From assembly GCF_900116515.1 (NCBI RefSeq), contig NZ_FPBA01000002.1:372001-436000 (forward strand): a stretch of 64,000 bases of DNA, written 5' to 3'. The stretch comes from Geodermatophilus amargosae. Lineage in GTDB: Bacteria; Actinomycetota; Actinomycetes; Mycobacteriales; Geodermatophilaceae. This document shows positions 11,549 through 18,820 of this stretch, piece by piece. How positions within the stretch are numbered: the first letter of the stretch is position 1; each line of letters starts with the position of its first letter. Made by a program: the position numbers and the translations under genes. The notes below the pieces were generated by a model. The model searched no databases. It was not told where the DNA came from and saw nothing but the letters and a program-made list of their open reading frames with translations.

Positions 11549-13006
11549 TCAGTCGGGCAGGTCGTCCTCGTCGAGGGCACCGGCCGCCACCAGGACGTCG
11601 GTGGCGGCCGGGAGGTCGGCCAGCGCCGTCGCCAGGTCCGCCGGCGTGGCGATCGACCAGGCGTTGACCTGCACGTAGCAGCGCAGCGCCGCGTCGAACG
11701 GCGCGGGACCGGCTGCCTCGCGGGCGGCGAGCAGCGCGGCGCCGCCCTTGTCGTAGACGGTCTCGAAGTACGCGTCGGTGTCGGCGAACTCGTCCATCGC
11801 CGCACCGACGTCGCCCGGGCCCGCCAGCACCCGGTCGAGGGCCTCCTGCGAGACCTGCCCGTCGACGCGCTCGGCGTAGGTCGCGAACGCCTCGTCCAGC
11901 CACGGGTCACGGAACTGTGAGTCGCCGACCATGCCGTAGAACCACATGTGCGCGACCTCGTGCTCGAGGACGGCCCGGCTGGCGCCGGCCAGCAGGATCG
12001 AGCTCGGGTACTCGATGCCGCCCCCCGCGTCGGGCAGCAGCGGCACCGTGAGCGTGTCGTAGGGGAAGGCCCCGAACCGGTCGGCGAGCTCCGTGACGTC
12101 CTCGCTGGCCCAGTCGGCCAGCTCCCCGGGACCGGTCTCCGACCCGGGCAGCACCCCGGTGGTGATCTCGACGCCGCCGGGTGAGGTGAGGGTGGCGGTG
12201 CGGAACTCGCCGACGGCGACGCTGACGTCGCGGGCCACCGGCTCGCGGGAGGTCCAGGTGCGCCGGCCGTCGTCGGGCTCCGAGGGCTCGCCCTGCGCGC
12301 CGGTCATCAGCACGGTGAGCTCCTCGGGCGCCGAGACGGTGACCGTGGTGTCGGCGACCGGGCTGCTCGCGGTCTCGCCGAGGATGCCGACGAAGGGGTC
12401 GCGCGCCCAGCCGACGCCGGGCTCCCACGCCAGCAGGGGGAAGCCGCTGGCCCACCAGGACACGTCCTCGGCCGTGCCGAGCCGCTCGAACCCGCTGCCG
12501 CCGAGGGAGACGGTGAAGTCCAGCTCCACCTCGGTGGACTCGCCGGCCCCGAGCTCGCCGTCGAACTGCAGGACGTAGAGCCCACCCGGTCCCTCAGCGC
12601 CGGCGTCCTCGTAGCCGGCCTGGTCGACGTCATCGCCGCGGACGTCGTCGACGGTGATCCGGTTGCCCCGCTCGGCGGCGCCGGGGCCGTTGGGCACCAG
12701 CCGGAACACCATCTCGTCGGTGTCCACGTCGGGGGTGAAGACGACGGTCTCGGTGCCCGTGACGGTGCGCCCGTCGTCGGAGAGCCGGAAGTCGAGGTCG
12801 ACGACGGGCCGGTCGGGGTCGGGCGCGGCACGCTCGGCCGGGCAGGCGGTGTCGTCGCTCTCCTCGCCCTCGTCGGGCGGGGCGGGCGAGGAGGGGGCGG
12901 CCGACGGGGTGTCGTCCGCGGCCAGCGTCTCGGTGAACGAGGTGCCGCAGCCGGCGAGCAGGAGCAGCGCCGCGACGGCGGCCGGGACGGTCCGCCGCCG
13001 CGTCAT
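11549..13006 (-). CDS. M1-family zinc metallopeptidase lipoprotein
   Basis: Exported zinc aminopeptidase-like lipoprotein (485 residues). A lipobox LLAGC places the lipidated Cys at residue 20, followed by a Ser/Pro/Asp-rich linker. The gluzincin motif HEVAH (349-353) is followed after 18 residues by the third ligand Glu372 (WLDEAFATY), exactly the M1 spacing. The exopeptidase GAMEN motif is replaced by GGGIEYPS, so strict aminopeptidase action is doubtful. Its ATG overlaps the end of hadB by 4 bases, so it is translated with the hadA-hadB unit, although no functional link to fatty acid synthesis is obvious. Confidence 0.9.
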   Translation of the reverse strand: MTRRRTVPAAVAALLLLAGCGTSFTETLAADDTPSAAPSSPAPPDEGEESDDTACPAERAAPDPDRPVVDLDFRLSDDGRTVTGTETVVFTPDVDTDEMVFRLVPNGPGAAERGNRITVDDVRGDDVDQAGYEDAGAEGPGGLYVLQFDGELGAGESTEVELDFTVSLGGSGFERLGTAEDVSWWASGFPLLAWEPGVGWARDPFVGILGETASSPVADTTVTVSAPEELTVLMTGAQGEPSEPDDGRRTWTSREPVARDVSVAVGEFRTATLTSPGGVEITTGVLPGSETGPGELADWASEDVTELADRFGAFPYDTLTVPLLPDAGGGIEYPSSILLAGASRAVLEHEVAHMWFYGMVGDSQFRDPWLDEAFATYAERVDGQVSQEALDRVLAGPGDVGAAMDEFADTDAYFETVYDKGGAALLAAREAAGPAPFDAALRCYVQVNAWSIATPADLATALADLPAATDVLVAAGALDEDDLPD

Positions 13007-13431
13007 GCCAGTGCGACGGTGGCGCGCGCCAGGGACAGGACCTTCTCGCCGGCGCTGGTGACCGTGAGGTCCACGCGGACGCGGCCGCCGTCGAGGACGG
13101 CGCCGACCTTCCCGCGGACGGTCACCTCCGCGCCGGTGTCGTCGTCGGGGACGACGACCGGGCGGCCGAAGCGCACCTGGTACTCGACGACGGCGCCGGG
13201 GTCCCCGGCCCAGTCGGTGACCGTCCGGGCGGCCAGGCCCATCGTGAGCATCCCGTGGGCGATGACCCCGGGCAGGCCCACGGAGGTGGCCACCCGGTCG
13301 CTCCAGTGGATGGGGTTGAGGTCGCCGGAGGCGCCGGCGTAGCGGACGAGGTCCGCGCGGGTGACGCGGTGGGTCTGCTCGGGCAGCTCGGTGCCGACGG
13401 CGACGTCGGCAGACCGCAGGCGGGCGCTCAT
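13003..13431 (-). CDS. hadB: MaoC-like (3R)-hydroxyacyl-ACP dehydratase, HadB type
   Basis: Hot-dog fold dehydratase (142 residues) with the hydratase motif: ASGDLNPIHWSDRVATSVGL followed by GVIAHGMLTMGLA, where Asp and His form the catalytic pair. In mycobacteria HadB is the catalytic partner of HadA in type II fatty acid/mycolate elongation; here the acyl chains are unknown. It starts with ATG overlapping the hadA stop by 4 bases. The rpmG-hadA-hadB order matches mycobacteria and relatives. Confidence 0.88.
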   Translation of the reverse strand: MSARLRSADVAVGTELPEQTHRVTRADLVRYAGASGDLNPIHWSDRVATSVGLPGVIAHGMLTMGLAARTVTDWAGDPGAVVEYQVRFGRPVVVPDDDTGAEVTVRGKVGAVLDGGRVRVDLTVTSAGEKVLSLARATVALA

Positions 13432-13874
13432 GCCGTGCCCCGGGCCACGAGCATCGAGGTCGCGGTGCAGACGGCCTCGCCGTCCTCGGTAGCGACGTGG
13501 ACCCGCGTGCTGAGCAGGTCGTTGCCGGCCACGCTGCGGACCGTCTCGATCGTGGTCGTGCTCACCAGCCGGTCGCCGGCGCGGATGGGCCGGTGGTGGG
13601 TGAAGCGCTGCTCCCCGTGCACCACGCGGCTGTAGTCGAGGGCCACGTCGGGGTCGGCGAGGACCACGTCGGCCGCGCCGAGGGTGACCACGATGGCGAA
13701 GGTGGGCGGCGCGACGACGTCGGGGTGCCCGAGCGCGCGGGCGGCCTCCGGGTCGGTGTGCACCGGGTCGGCCGCGCCGACGGCGGCGGCGAACTCGGCG
13801 ATCTTCGCCCGCCCGACCTCGTAGACGGCGGAGGGCGGGTAGCTGCGCCCGACCAGTCCTGCGTCCAGCGCCAC
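13428..13874 (-). CDS. hadA: MaoC N-terminal-type dehydratase subunit, HadA type
   Basis: Hot-dog protein (148 residues) of the FAS1-type/MaoC N-terminal family, the non-catalytic, substrate-holding partner of HadB. It contains VGAADPVHTDPEAARALGHPD (begins about residue 32) and the long central helix region. The GTG start (MALDAGLVGRSYPPS) follows GAGGGAGGGCGGGA. The upstream frame in the same phase runs into rpmG in another frame and is not coding. It couples to hadB by an ATGA overlap and lies about 30 bases after rpmG. Confidence 0.88.
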   Translation of the reverse strand: MALDAGLVGRSYPPSAVYEVGRAKIAEFAAAVGAADPVHTDPEAARALGHPDVVAPPTFAIVVTLGAADVVLADPDVALDYSRVVHGEQRFTHHRPIRAGDRLVSTTTIETVRSVAGNDLLSTRVHVATEDGEAVCTATSMLVARGTA

Positions 13875-13906
13875 TCCCGCCCTCCCTCGCTCCGTGCGGA
13901 CCCGTG

Positions 13907-14071
13907 TCAGCGGGTCTCGCGGTGGACCGTGTGCTTGCGGTCGCGCGGGCAGTACTTCTTCATCTCGAGCCGGTCGGGGTCGTTGCGCCGGTTCTTGCGG
14001 GTGATGTAGTTCCGGCTCTTGCACTCCTGGCAGGCCAGGGTGATCTTCGGACGGACGTCGGTGGCTGCCAT
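13907..14071 (-). CDS. rpmG: 50S ribosomal protein L33
   Basis: Small large-subunit protein of 54 residues, [20 protein letters not shown] then [20 protein letters not shown], typical actinobacterial L33. It has the first zinc pair CQEC (Cys14, Cys17) but the second pair is only half present: CPRD (Cys41, Asp44) instead of the usual CPxC. Zinc-binding L33 paralogues carry four cysteines, zinc-free ones carry none; this one has three. Located between tRNA-Met and hadA, as expected. The start ATG is preceded by GGAGCG with the correct N-terminus. Confidence 0.96.
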   Translation of the reverse strand: MAATDVRPKITLACQECKSRNYITRKNRRNDPDRLEMKKYCPRDRKHTVHRETR

Positions 14072-14192
14072 GGGGAGCGCTCCTAGCCTTGTGGGGACTG
14101 CTTCGTCGGGCCGGCCGCGGTGGCGGCCGGGGGCCCGTGGCGGCGGGTGCCGACACGGCGACGGACCCCGGTCGCCCGAGGTCCGTCTGGAG

Positions 14193-14266
14193 TAGCGGTG
14201 ACCGGACTTGAACCGGTGACACAGCGATTATGAGCCGCTTGCTCTACCAGGCTGAGCTACACCGCC
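14193..14266 (-). tRNA. tRNA-Met (CAT)
   Basis: Complete cloverleaf on the minus strand, 74 nt: acceptor GGCGGTG/CACCGCT, discriminator A, D-arm GCTCAGCCTGGTAGAGC, anticodon loop CTCATAA with anticodon CAT, T-arm ACCGGTTCAAGTCCGGT. The anticodon stem lacks the three G:C pairs of an initiator, so this is an elongator. A CAT anticodon can also be tRNA-Ile2 after modification, but the place before rpmG favours Met. Confidence 0.95.
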
Positions 14267-14310
14267 GGATGACCGAACGGCCCGGTCTCACGACTGGACC
14301 GGCTGGCCGG

Positions 14311-14383
14311 AGCCCCTTTACGGAATCGAACCGTAGACCTTCTCCTTACCATGGAGACGCTCTGCCGACTGAGCTAAAGGGGC
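14311..14383 (-). tRNA. tRNA-Thr (GGT)
   Basis: Complete cloverleaf on the minus strand, 73 nt: acceptor GCCCCTT/AAGGGGC with discriminator T, anticodon stem TCTCC/GGAGA around loop ATGGTAA giving anticodon GGT, T-arm with GGTTCGATTCC. It precedes tRNA-Met on the same strand. A TACAGT box (minus strand, 14405-14410) about 20 bases upstream is a plausible -10 for the tRNA-Thr/tRNA-Met/rpmG unit. Confidence 0.97.
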
Positions 14384-14404
14384 GTGCTCGAAGAGCCGGG
14401 GAGA

Positions 14405-14410
14405 ACTGTA
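14405..14410 (-). promoter_or_regulatory. Candidate -10 box for tRNA-Thr/tRNA-Met/rpmG
   Basis: TACAGT on the minus strand fits TANNNT and is placed to start RNA about 15 bases before tRNA-Thr. The region where a -35 would lie falls inside the dispersed repeat at 14421-14479. Confidence 0.45.
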
Positions 14411-14420
14411 CCTGATGCCC

Positions 14421-14479
14421 TCGGCCTCCCTGCAGGGGCCTGCCGCGAGCCTGCGAGCGGTGGGGGCAGCCGAAGGACC
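14421..14479 (+). repeat. Dispersed intergenic repeat, copy A
   Basis: Member of a family of about 50-60 bp imperfect palindromes found in at least six junctions in this window. Core features: TGCAGGGGCC, two GCGAGC units (GCGAGCCTGCGAGC), then GGTGGGGGCAG and a CGAAGGACC end. This copy lies between the tRNA-Thr promoter and the 3' end of the GGDEF/EAL gene; no coding role is evident here. Confidence 0.75.
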
Positions 14480-14532
14480 CCGTCCCTCCCACCCCTCGCG
14501 GGCTCGGGGCGAGCCTCCGGACGGGGCCGTGC

Positions 14533-17109
14533 TCAGGCGCGGACGAAGAGCCGGCGGTGCTGGGCGCCCGGCGCGGCCGAGCGGACGCCGGTGCGCGCGA
14601 GCAGCCACTTCTCCAGCACGTCGTCCGCGAGCGGCCGGCTGACCAGGAAGCCCTGCAGCTTGTCGCAGCCCATCTCGGTGAGCAGCTTGCGGGTCAGCTC
14701 GTCCTCGACGCCCTCGGCCACCACGCGCAGGCCGAGGTTGTGCGCCAGCTCGATGATCGAGCGGGCGATGAACGACTCGCCCTGGCTGGTGGACATGCCC
14801 AGCACGAAGGACTTGTCGATCTTGACCTCGTCGATGGGCAGCTGGCGCAGCTGCGACAGCGACGAGTAGCCGGTGCCGAAGTCGTCCATCGACAGCCGCA
14901 GGCCCAAGGCGTGCAGGTCGGTCAGGACGTTGCTGGAGCGCACCGAGTCGTCGACGACGCTGCCCTCGGTGAGCTCGAGGATGAGCAGCTCACCCGGGAC
15001 GCCGTGGCGGCGCAGCGCCCGCTGCACCCGCTCGACGAGGTCCGGCTCGGCCAGGCAGCGCGCCGAGAGGTTCACCGCCACGGACAGGGCGATGTCCTGG
15101 TCCAGCCACCGCCGGCAGCGCGCCAGCGCCAGGTCGAGCACGTGGTCGGTCAGCGGGCCGATGCGGCCGATCTGCTCGGCGAGGTGGATGAAGTCGTCCG
15201 GCGGGATCGCCCCGAAGCGCGGGTGCGCCCAGCGCACGAGGGTCTCCACCGACACGATGTCGGAGGTCCGCGCGTCGATGATCGGCTGGAAGACGACGCT
15301 GATGTGCCCGTCGGCCATCGCCTGCTCGAGCTCGGTGCCCAGCTGCAGGCGCCGCAGGCTCTGCTGGTCGAGCACCTGGTGGTAGCTGGCCACGCCGCTG
15401 CTCTCCGAGGCGGCCGCCAGCAGCGCGACGTCGGCCCGCTGCATGAGCGTGCCCGAGTCGGTGCCGTGCACTGGTGCGGCGGCCACGCCGACGGTGAGCG
15501 TGACCTCCAGGTCCAGGCCGGCGACGCGCGCCCGGGTGGAGGTGGCCTCGCGCAGCCGGCGGGCGGCGCGGTCGGTGGCGGGCAGGGACAGCCCAGGCAG
15601 CAGGACGGCGAACTGCTCGCCCTCCATGCGCGCCACGAGGGCGTCCGGCGGCGCGTGCTCGCGCAGCAGGCCCGCGGTGACCAGGAGCAGCTCGTCGGCG
15701 GCGGCGTGCCCGAGGGTGTCGACGATCTCGGTGTGGTTGTCCAGGGCCGCCAGCACCAGGCCGGCCCGGGCGCCGACGGGGTCGGCGTCGAGGAGCTGGT
15801 CGATCTCGGCGGCCAGCCGCTGCCGGTTGGGCAGCCCGGTGAGCCGGTCGTGGTCGGCGTCGTAGCGGATCTGGGTGAGCAGCTGCTGCTGGCGGATGGC
15901 CGCGTTGACGTGCGTGAGCATCGAGTCCAGCGCGGAGCGGTCGGTGCCGGTGAAGGACACGACGTCGCTGCGCCGGTCGCAGACCTCCAGGTAGCCGGGC
16001 TCGCCGGCCGCCGTCGCCACCGGGGCCCCGAGGACCTCCTCGGCACCGCGGCGGGCCAGGGCGGCGGCCTCGGCGGGCGTCGCCCGCCCCGCGGCCACCA
16101 GGACCGGCTCGGACGAGCCGGGCGTCAGCACCCGCTGGCGCAGGACGTCCTCGGGGTCGGCCGGCCCGTCGTACCAGCTGACGCCGCCGTCACCGGCCAC
16201 CACCAGCCGTGGCGGCTCGTCGAGGTAGGGCGGCAGCCACAGCCCGACCTTGTCGGCGTTGAGCAGTTCCTGGACCGCCAGGACGATCTGCAGCGGCCCG
16301 TCGGCGTCCGGCCGGACCTGCTCGACCCGGCGGGCGAACTCGTAGACCTGCTGCACGGTGCGCCGCTCGCGCAGGGCCGAGGCCGACAGCCGGAAGACCG
16401 CGATCATCGCCGCGAGGATCGGCAGGATGAGCAGCCAGGCCCAGCCGTTGTCGCGGGTCAGCAGGACCGCCCCGACGCCGGCGGCCACGCTGAGCGGCCC
16501 GACGAGGAACTGCGGCACCAGGGCGCCGATCCAGAACTGCCGGTCCAGCCGGCCGTCGATCAGCGTGATGATGGCGGCGACACAGCCCGCCGAGACGATG
16601 TCGGCGACGGTGACGGCCACGACCAGGGCGGCCCAGGTCAGCGGCGAGTCGATGTCCGCCGTGGGGAAGAGCTGCAGGACCGCCACCGCCGCGGTCACCT
16701 CGAGGACGGCGAGCGCGACGTTGAAGACCGTCTTCATGGGCGCGTAACGCTGGTGGACGAGGACGACCACGACGGCGGCACCCCGGACGACGGCGGCCCA
16801 CAGACCGCCGAGCTCGACCAGGGCGATGACGACGACCAGCTCGATCGGTGTCACCTGGAAGGTCTGGCGCCGCACCTCGAGGTCCAGTTGGACCGACTCG
16901 GTGATGACGAAGGCGAGGAAGAGCGCCAGGAGCCCGAACACCGAGACGGGCTGCCAGGTGGGCAGCAGGACGAGGGCTCCGAGGACCAGGGCGAGCACAG
17001 CCAGCGCACCGATCGGCAGCCACGGCCGGGGCGCCTTCACGGCAGGCTGCGCGGGAGCGGGAGCCACGGGCTCGCAGCGCTCGACGGCATGGGCCTGGGG
17101 CTCGGCCAA
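14533..17109 (-). CDS. Membrane protein with degenerate GGDEF and intact EAL domain
   Basis: Putative cyclic-di-GMP phosphodiesterase (858 residues from the chosen start). About seven membrane helices occupy residues 30-240, then a GAF-like linker, a GGDEF domain (about 417-575) and an EAL domain (about 590-840). The diguanylate cyclase signature GGDEF is changed to MEGEQ (495-499), so synthesis is unlikely. The EAL side keeps ETLVRW (622-627), NLSAR, ELTEG, DDFGTG (742-747), KIDKSF and AEGVE, all needed for hydrolysis. The start is uncertain: TTG with weak AGGG is chosen; a GTG 23 codons upstream abuts a hairpin. A short repeat-peptide gene precedes it on the same strand. Confidence 0.9.
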   Translation of the reverse strand: MAEPQAHAVERCEPVAPAPAQPAVKAPRPWLPIGALAVLALVLGALVLLPTWQPVSVFGLLALFLAFVITESVQLDLEVRRQTFQVTPIELVVVIALVELGGLWAAVVRGAAVVVVLVHQRYAPMKTVFNVALAVLEVTAAVAVLQLFPTADIDSPLTWAALVVAVTVADIVSAGCVAAIITLIDGRLDRQFWIGALVPQFLVGPLSVAAGVGAVLLTRDNGWAWLLILPILAAMIAVFRLSASALRERRTVQQVYEFARRVEQVRPDADGPLQIVLAVQELLNADKVGLWLPPYLDEPPRLVVAGDGGVSWYDGPADPEDVLRQRVLTPGSSEPVLVAAGRATPAEAAALARRGAEEVLGAPVATAAGEPGYLEVCDRRSDVVSFTGTDRSALDSMLTHVNAAIRQQQLLTQIRYDADHDRLTGLPNRQRLAAEIDQLLDADPVGARAGLVLAALDNHTEIVDTLGHAAADELLLVTAGLLREHAPPDALVARMEGEQFAVLLPGLSLPATDRAARRLREATSTRARVAGLDLEVTLTVGVAAAPVHGTDSGTLMQRADVALLAAASESSGVASYHQVLDQQSLRRLQLGTELEQAMADGHISVVFQPIIDARTSDIVSVETLVRWAHPRFGAIPPDDFIHLAEQIGRIGPLTDHVLDLALARCRRWLDQDIALSVAVNLSARCLAEPDLVERVQRALRRHGVPGELLILELTEGSVVDDSVRSSNVLTDLHALGLRLSMDDFGTGYSSLSQLRQLPIDEVKIDKSFVLGMSTSQGESFIARSIIELAHNLGLRVVAEGVEDELTRKLLTEMGCDKLQGFLVSRPLADDVLEKWLLARTGVRSAAPGAQHRRLFVRA

Positions 17110-17188
17110 CGTGACCCTGTCTTCTGGATGGGGCGGGCGTCGGCAGAGGCTAACAGCGCACGCCGTGTCCGTCCTCACCCTTCGGGGG

Positions 17189-17211
17189 CGGTCGCCGGAC
17201 GCCGGCGACCG
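17189..17211 (-). terminator. Hairpin behind the NRWG peptide gene
   Basis: Perfect 10-bp stem (17189-17198 with 17202-17211) and a 3-nt loop; five more pairs form with a small bulge (GGGGG/CCCCC). It begins about 25 bases after the peptide stop codon and lies before the GGDEF/EAL gene. It either ends a single-gene transcript or acts as an attenuator between the two. Confidence 0.6.
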
Positions 17212-17235
17212 CCACCCCCGAGGCGTTCCCCGGGG

Positions 17236-17346
17236 TCACACGCCCCAGCGGTTGCCGCGGCCCCACCGGTTGCCGCGGCCCCACCGGTTGCCGCGGCCCC
17301 AGCGGTTGCCGGGCAGGGACTGGGTCGAGGACATGGTGGTGCTCAT
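17236..17346 (-). CDS. 36-residue Trp/Arg-rich peptide with four NRWG repeats
   Basis: A short frame not matching any family I know. It encodes MSTTMSSTQSLPG, then NRWGRG three times and NRWGV. It starts with ATG four bases after GAGGAGG and ends with TGA, followed by a hairpin. Predicted mature part: 4 Trp and 7 Arg, no acidic residues, strongly cationic. At the DNA level it is an 18-bp unit repeated four times; the Arg codon of NRW varies (CGC, CGG, CGG, CGC) while the protein repeat is kept. The Ser/Thr-rich head followed by repeats resembles a leader plus core of a ribosomally made peptide, but no modification enzyme is adjacent. Alternatives: small protein in c-di-GMP signalling, Trp/Arg-codon leader peptide, or chance frame over a tandem repeat. 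Confidence 0.55.
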   Translation of the reverse strand: MSTTMSSTQSLPGNRWGRGNRWGRGNRWGRGNRWGV

Positions 17347-17616
17347 GACGCCTCCTCAGGCATGAATGGACAGCACTCGGATTGCGGCTGTCACCCAGGC
17401 GCGGGGGCAGAGCGTCGTTCGTGTACGGACCGCGCCCGGAACCCTCGTGCCCTCACTCGGGCGAGGCAAGCACGCAGGATCACGAGGGGGTGACGACCCG
17501 TTATGTCGTGACTCAGCGTGTCGGATGATCAGCAAGACGTCATCGGACGGGTGACATGTGAGACCCATGGGGTGGACCGGTCCTGTGGACGGCAGTCCGT
17601 GGGCTGCGTCCGTCCC

Positions 17617-17622
17617 TACGCT
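17617..17622 (+). promoter_or_regulatory. -10 box of leaderless TadE/TadG-like gene
   Basis: TACGCT with exactly 7 bases to the GTG start codon, the spacing of a leaderless transcript in actinobacteria. The same box-plus-start layout recurs at six other genes in the window. Confidence 0.6.
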
Positions 17623-17629
17623 GCGCGCC

Positions 17630-18064
17630 GTGCGGGGTGCGGCAACGGCGGGGCGGGAGCGCGGCTCGGCGCTGCCGTTCGTCCTCGTCTGCTGGCTGGT
17701 GGCGGCGTTCATGGCCCTGGGTGCGGTCGCCGCGTCCGACGCCTTCCTGGAGCAGCAGGACCTCCAGGCGGTCTGCGACGGCGCGGCCCTGGCCGCGGCC
17801 AACCGCACCGACGAGGGGCGGGTCTACGCCGTCGGGGTGGGCGAGACCCTGCCGCTGACCGCCGAGACGGCCCGGGCCGCCGTCGCCGACCACCTCGCCG
17901 ACGGCGCGACGCCTCTGGACGCGTGGACGGCGGAGACCGACGGCACGGAGGTGACGGTCCGCTGCGTGCGGTCGGTGGAGATCGCCTTCGGCTGGCTGTT
18001 CCTCGCCGGCCGACCCCTGGAGGTCGACGCGGTCGCCGGGGCGCGCGCACCGGCGCTGGGCTGA
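17630..18064 (+). CDS. TadE/TadG-like secreted or pilus-associated protein
   Basis: Small membrane-anchored protein (144 residues). After a short basic head comes ERGSALPFVLVCWLVAAFMA, a single hydrophobic helix, followed by LEQQDLQAVCDGAALAAAN, the pattern of TadE/TadG-like Flp-pilus proteins (helix, then Gln/Asp-rich DxAALAAA helix). The rest is a small domain with one more Cys (VTVRCVRSVEI). In actinobacteria such genes usually lie in tad clusters; here it stands alone. I start it at GTG because TACGCT is 7 bases upstream (leaderless); a longer GTG start at 17558 lacks a binding site. Exact role unknown. Confidence 0.75.
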   Translation: MRGAATAGRERGSALPFVLVCWLVAAFMALGAVAASDAFLEQQDLQAVCDGAALAAANRTDEGRVYAVGVGETLPLTAETARAAVADHLADGATPLDAWTAETDGTEVTVRCVRSVEIAFGWLFLAGRPLEVDAVAGARAPALG

Positions 18065-18080
18065 GGCCGGCGGACGCGAA

Positions 18081-18110
18081 GCGGCCCCCGACCTGCTGGT
18101 CGGGGGCCGC
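18081..18110 (+). terminator. Terminator after the TadE/TadG-like gene
   Basis: Perfect 13-bp stem (18081-18093 with 18098-18110) with loop TGCT, starting 17 bases after the stop codon; a TGTG follows. It can serve both this gene and tRNA-Tyr on the opposite strand. Confidence 0.8.
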
Positions 18111-18122
18111 TGTGCGTGGGTG

Positions 18123-18204
18123 TGGCGGGTGAAGGATTCGAACCTTCGTAGGCTAAGCCGACGGATTTACAGTCCGCTCCCATTGGCCACTCGGGCAACC
18201 CGCC
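18123..18204 (-). tRNA. tRNA-Tyr (GTA)
   Basis: Class II tRNA (82 nt) on the minus strand: acceptor GGCGGGT/ACCCGCC with discriminator A, anticodon loop ACTGTAAATC giving GTA, a long variable arm, and T-arm with GGTTCGAATCC. A TACCCT box (minus strand, 18221-18226) 17 bases upstream fits a -10. It stands alone between convergent and divergent genes. Confidence 0.97.
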
Positions 18205-18220
18205 GTGGTGCCACGGGAGA

Positions 18221-18226
18221 AGGGTA
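18221..18226 (-). promoter_or_regulatory. Candidate -10 box for tRNA-Tyr
   Basis: TACCCT on the minus strand, placed to start RNA about 10 bases before tRNA-Tyr. The -35 is not clear. Confidence 0.45.
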
Positions 18227-18294
18227 CAAGACGGGCCGACCGAGGCCCGACGGGTCCCGCCGCGGGTCAGCCCCGCGCGGGAGGAGGAGCAGAC

Positions 18295-18786
18295 ATGGCC
18301 GACTCGTCGTTCGACGTCGTGAGCAAGGTCGACCGCCAGGAGATCGACAACGCGCTCAACCAGGCGGGCAAGGAGCTCTCCCAGCGCTTCGACTTCCGCG
18401 GGACCAACGCGAGCATCAGCTGGGCCGGGGAGGACGGGGTCCTGCTGCAGGCCGACACCGAGGAGCGGGTCACCGCCGCCCTCGACGTCTTCAAGGACAA
18501 GCTGATCAAGCGCGGCATCTCCCTCAAGGCCCTCGACGCCGACGAGCCGCAGGCGTCGGGCAAGGCCTACAAGCTCTCGGCGCGCATCAAGCAGGGCATC
18601 GAGTCCGACGTGGCCAAGAAGATCGCGAAGATCATCCGCGACGAGGGCCCCAAGGGCGTGCAGGCGCAGATCCAGGGCGACCAGCTCCGGGTGAGCGGCA
18701 AGAAGCGCGACGACCTGCAGGCCGTCCAGCAGCTGCTGCGCGCCCAGGACCTCGACGTCGCCCTGCAGTTCGACAACTACCGCTGA
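18295..18786 (+). CDS. yajQ: YajQ-family nucleotide-binding protein
   Basis: YajQ (163 residues), a two-domain RNP-like fold protein. The start [20 protein letters not shown] is diagnostic, followed by RFDFRGT, and the C-terminal half has [20 protein letters not shown] and [10 protein letters not shown]. Family members bind nucleic acids or nucleotides, and the Xanthomonas homologue binds c-di-GMP; whether this one does is unknown, but an EAL-domain gene is 1.2 kb away. Start fixed by GAGGAGGAGC. It converges with htpX. Confidence 0.96.
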   Translation: MADSSFDVVSKVDRQEIDNALNQAGKELSQRFDFRGTNASISWAGEDGVLLQADTEERVTAALDVFKDKLIKRGISLKALDADEPQASGKAYKLSARIKQGIESDVAKKIAKIIRDEGPKGVQAQIQGDQLRVSGKKRDDLQAVQQLLRAQDLDVALQFDNYR

Positions 18787-18820
18787 CCCCCGGCGGGCCC
18801 GACCGACGGCGCCGGGCCGG

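Noticed and set aside
14557-17493. A 978-codon plus-strand frame opposite the GGDEF/EAL gene
   Set aside because: Antisense shadow; the EAL protein on the minus strand has clear catalytic motifs, the plus frame none.
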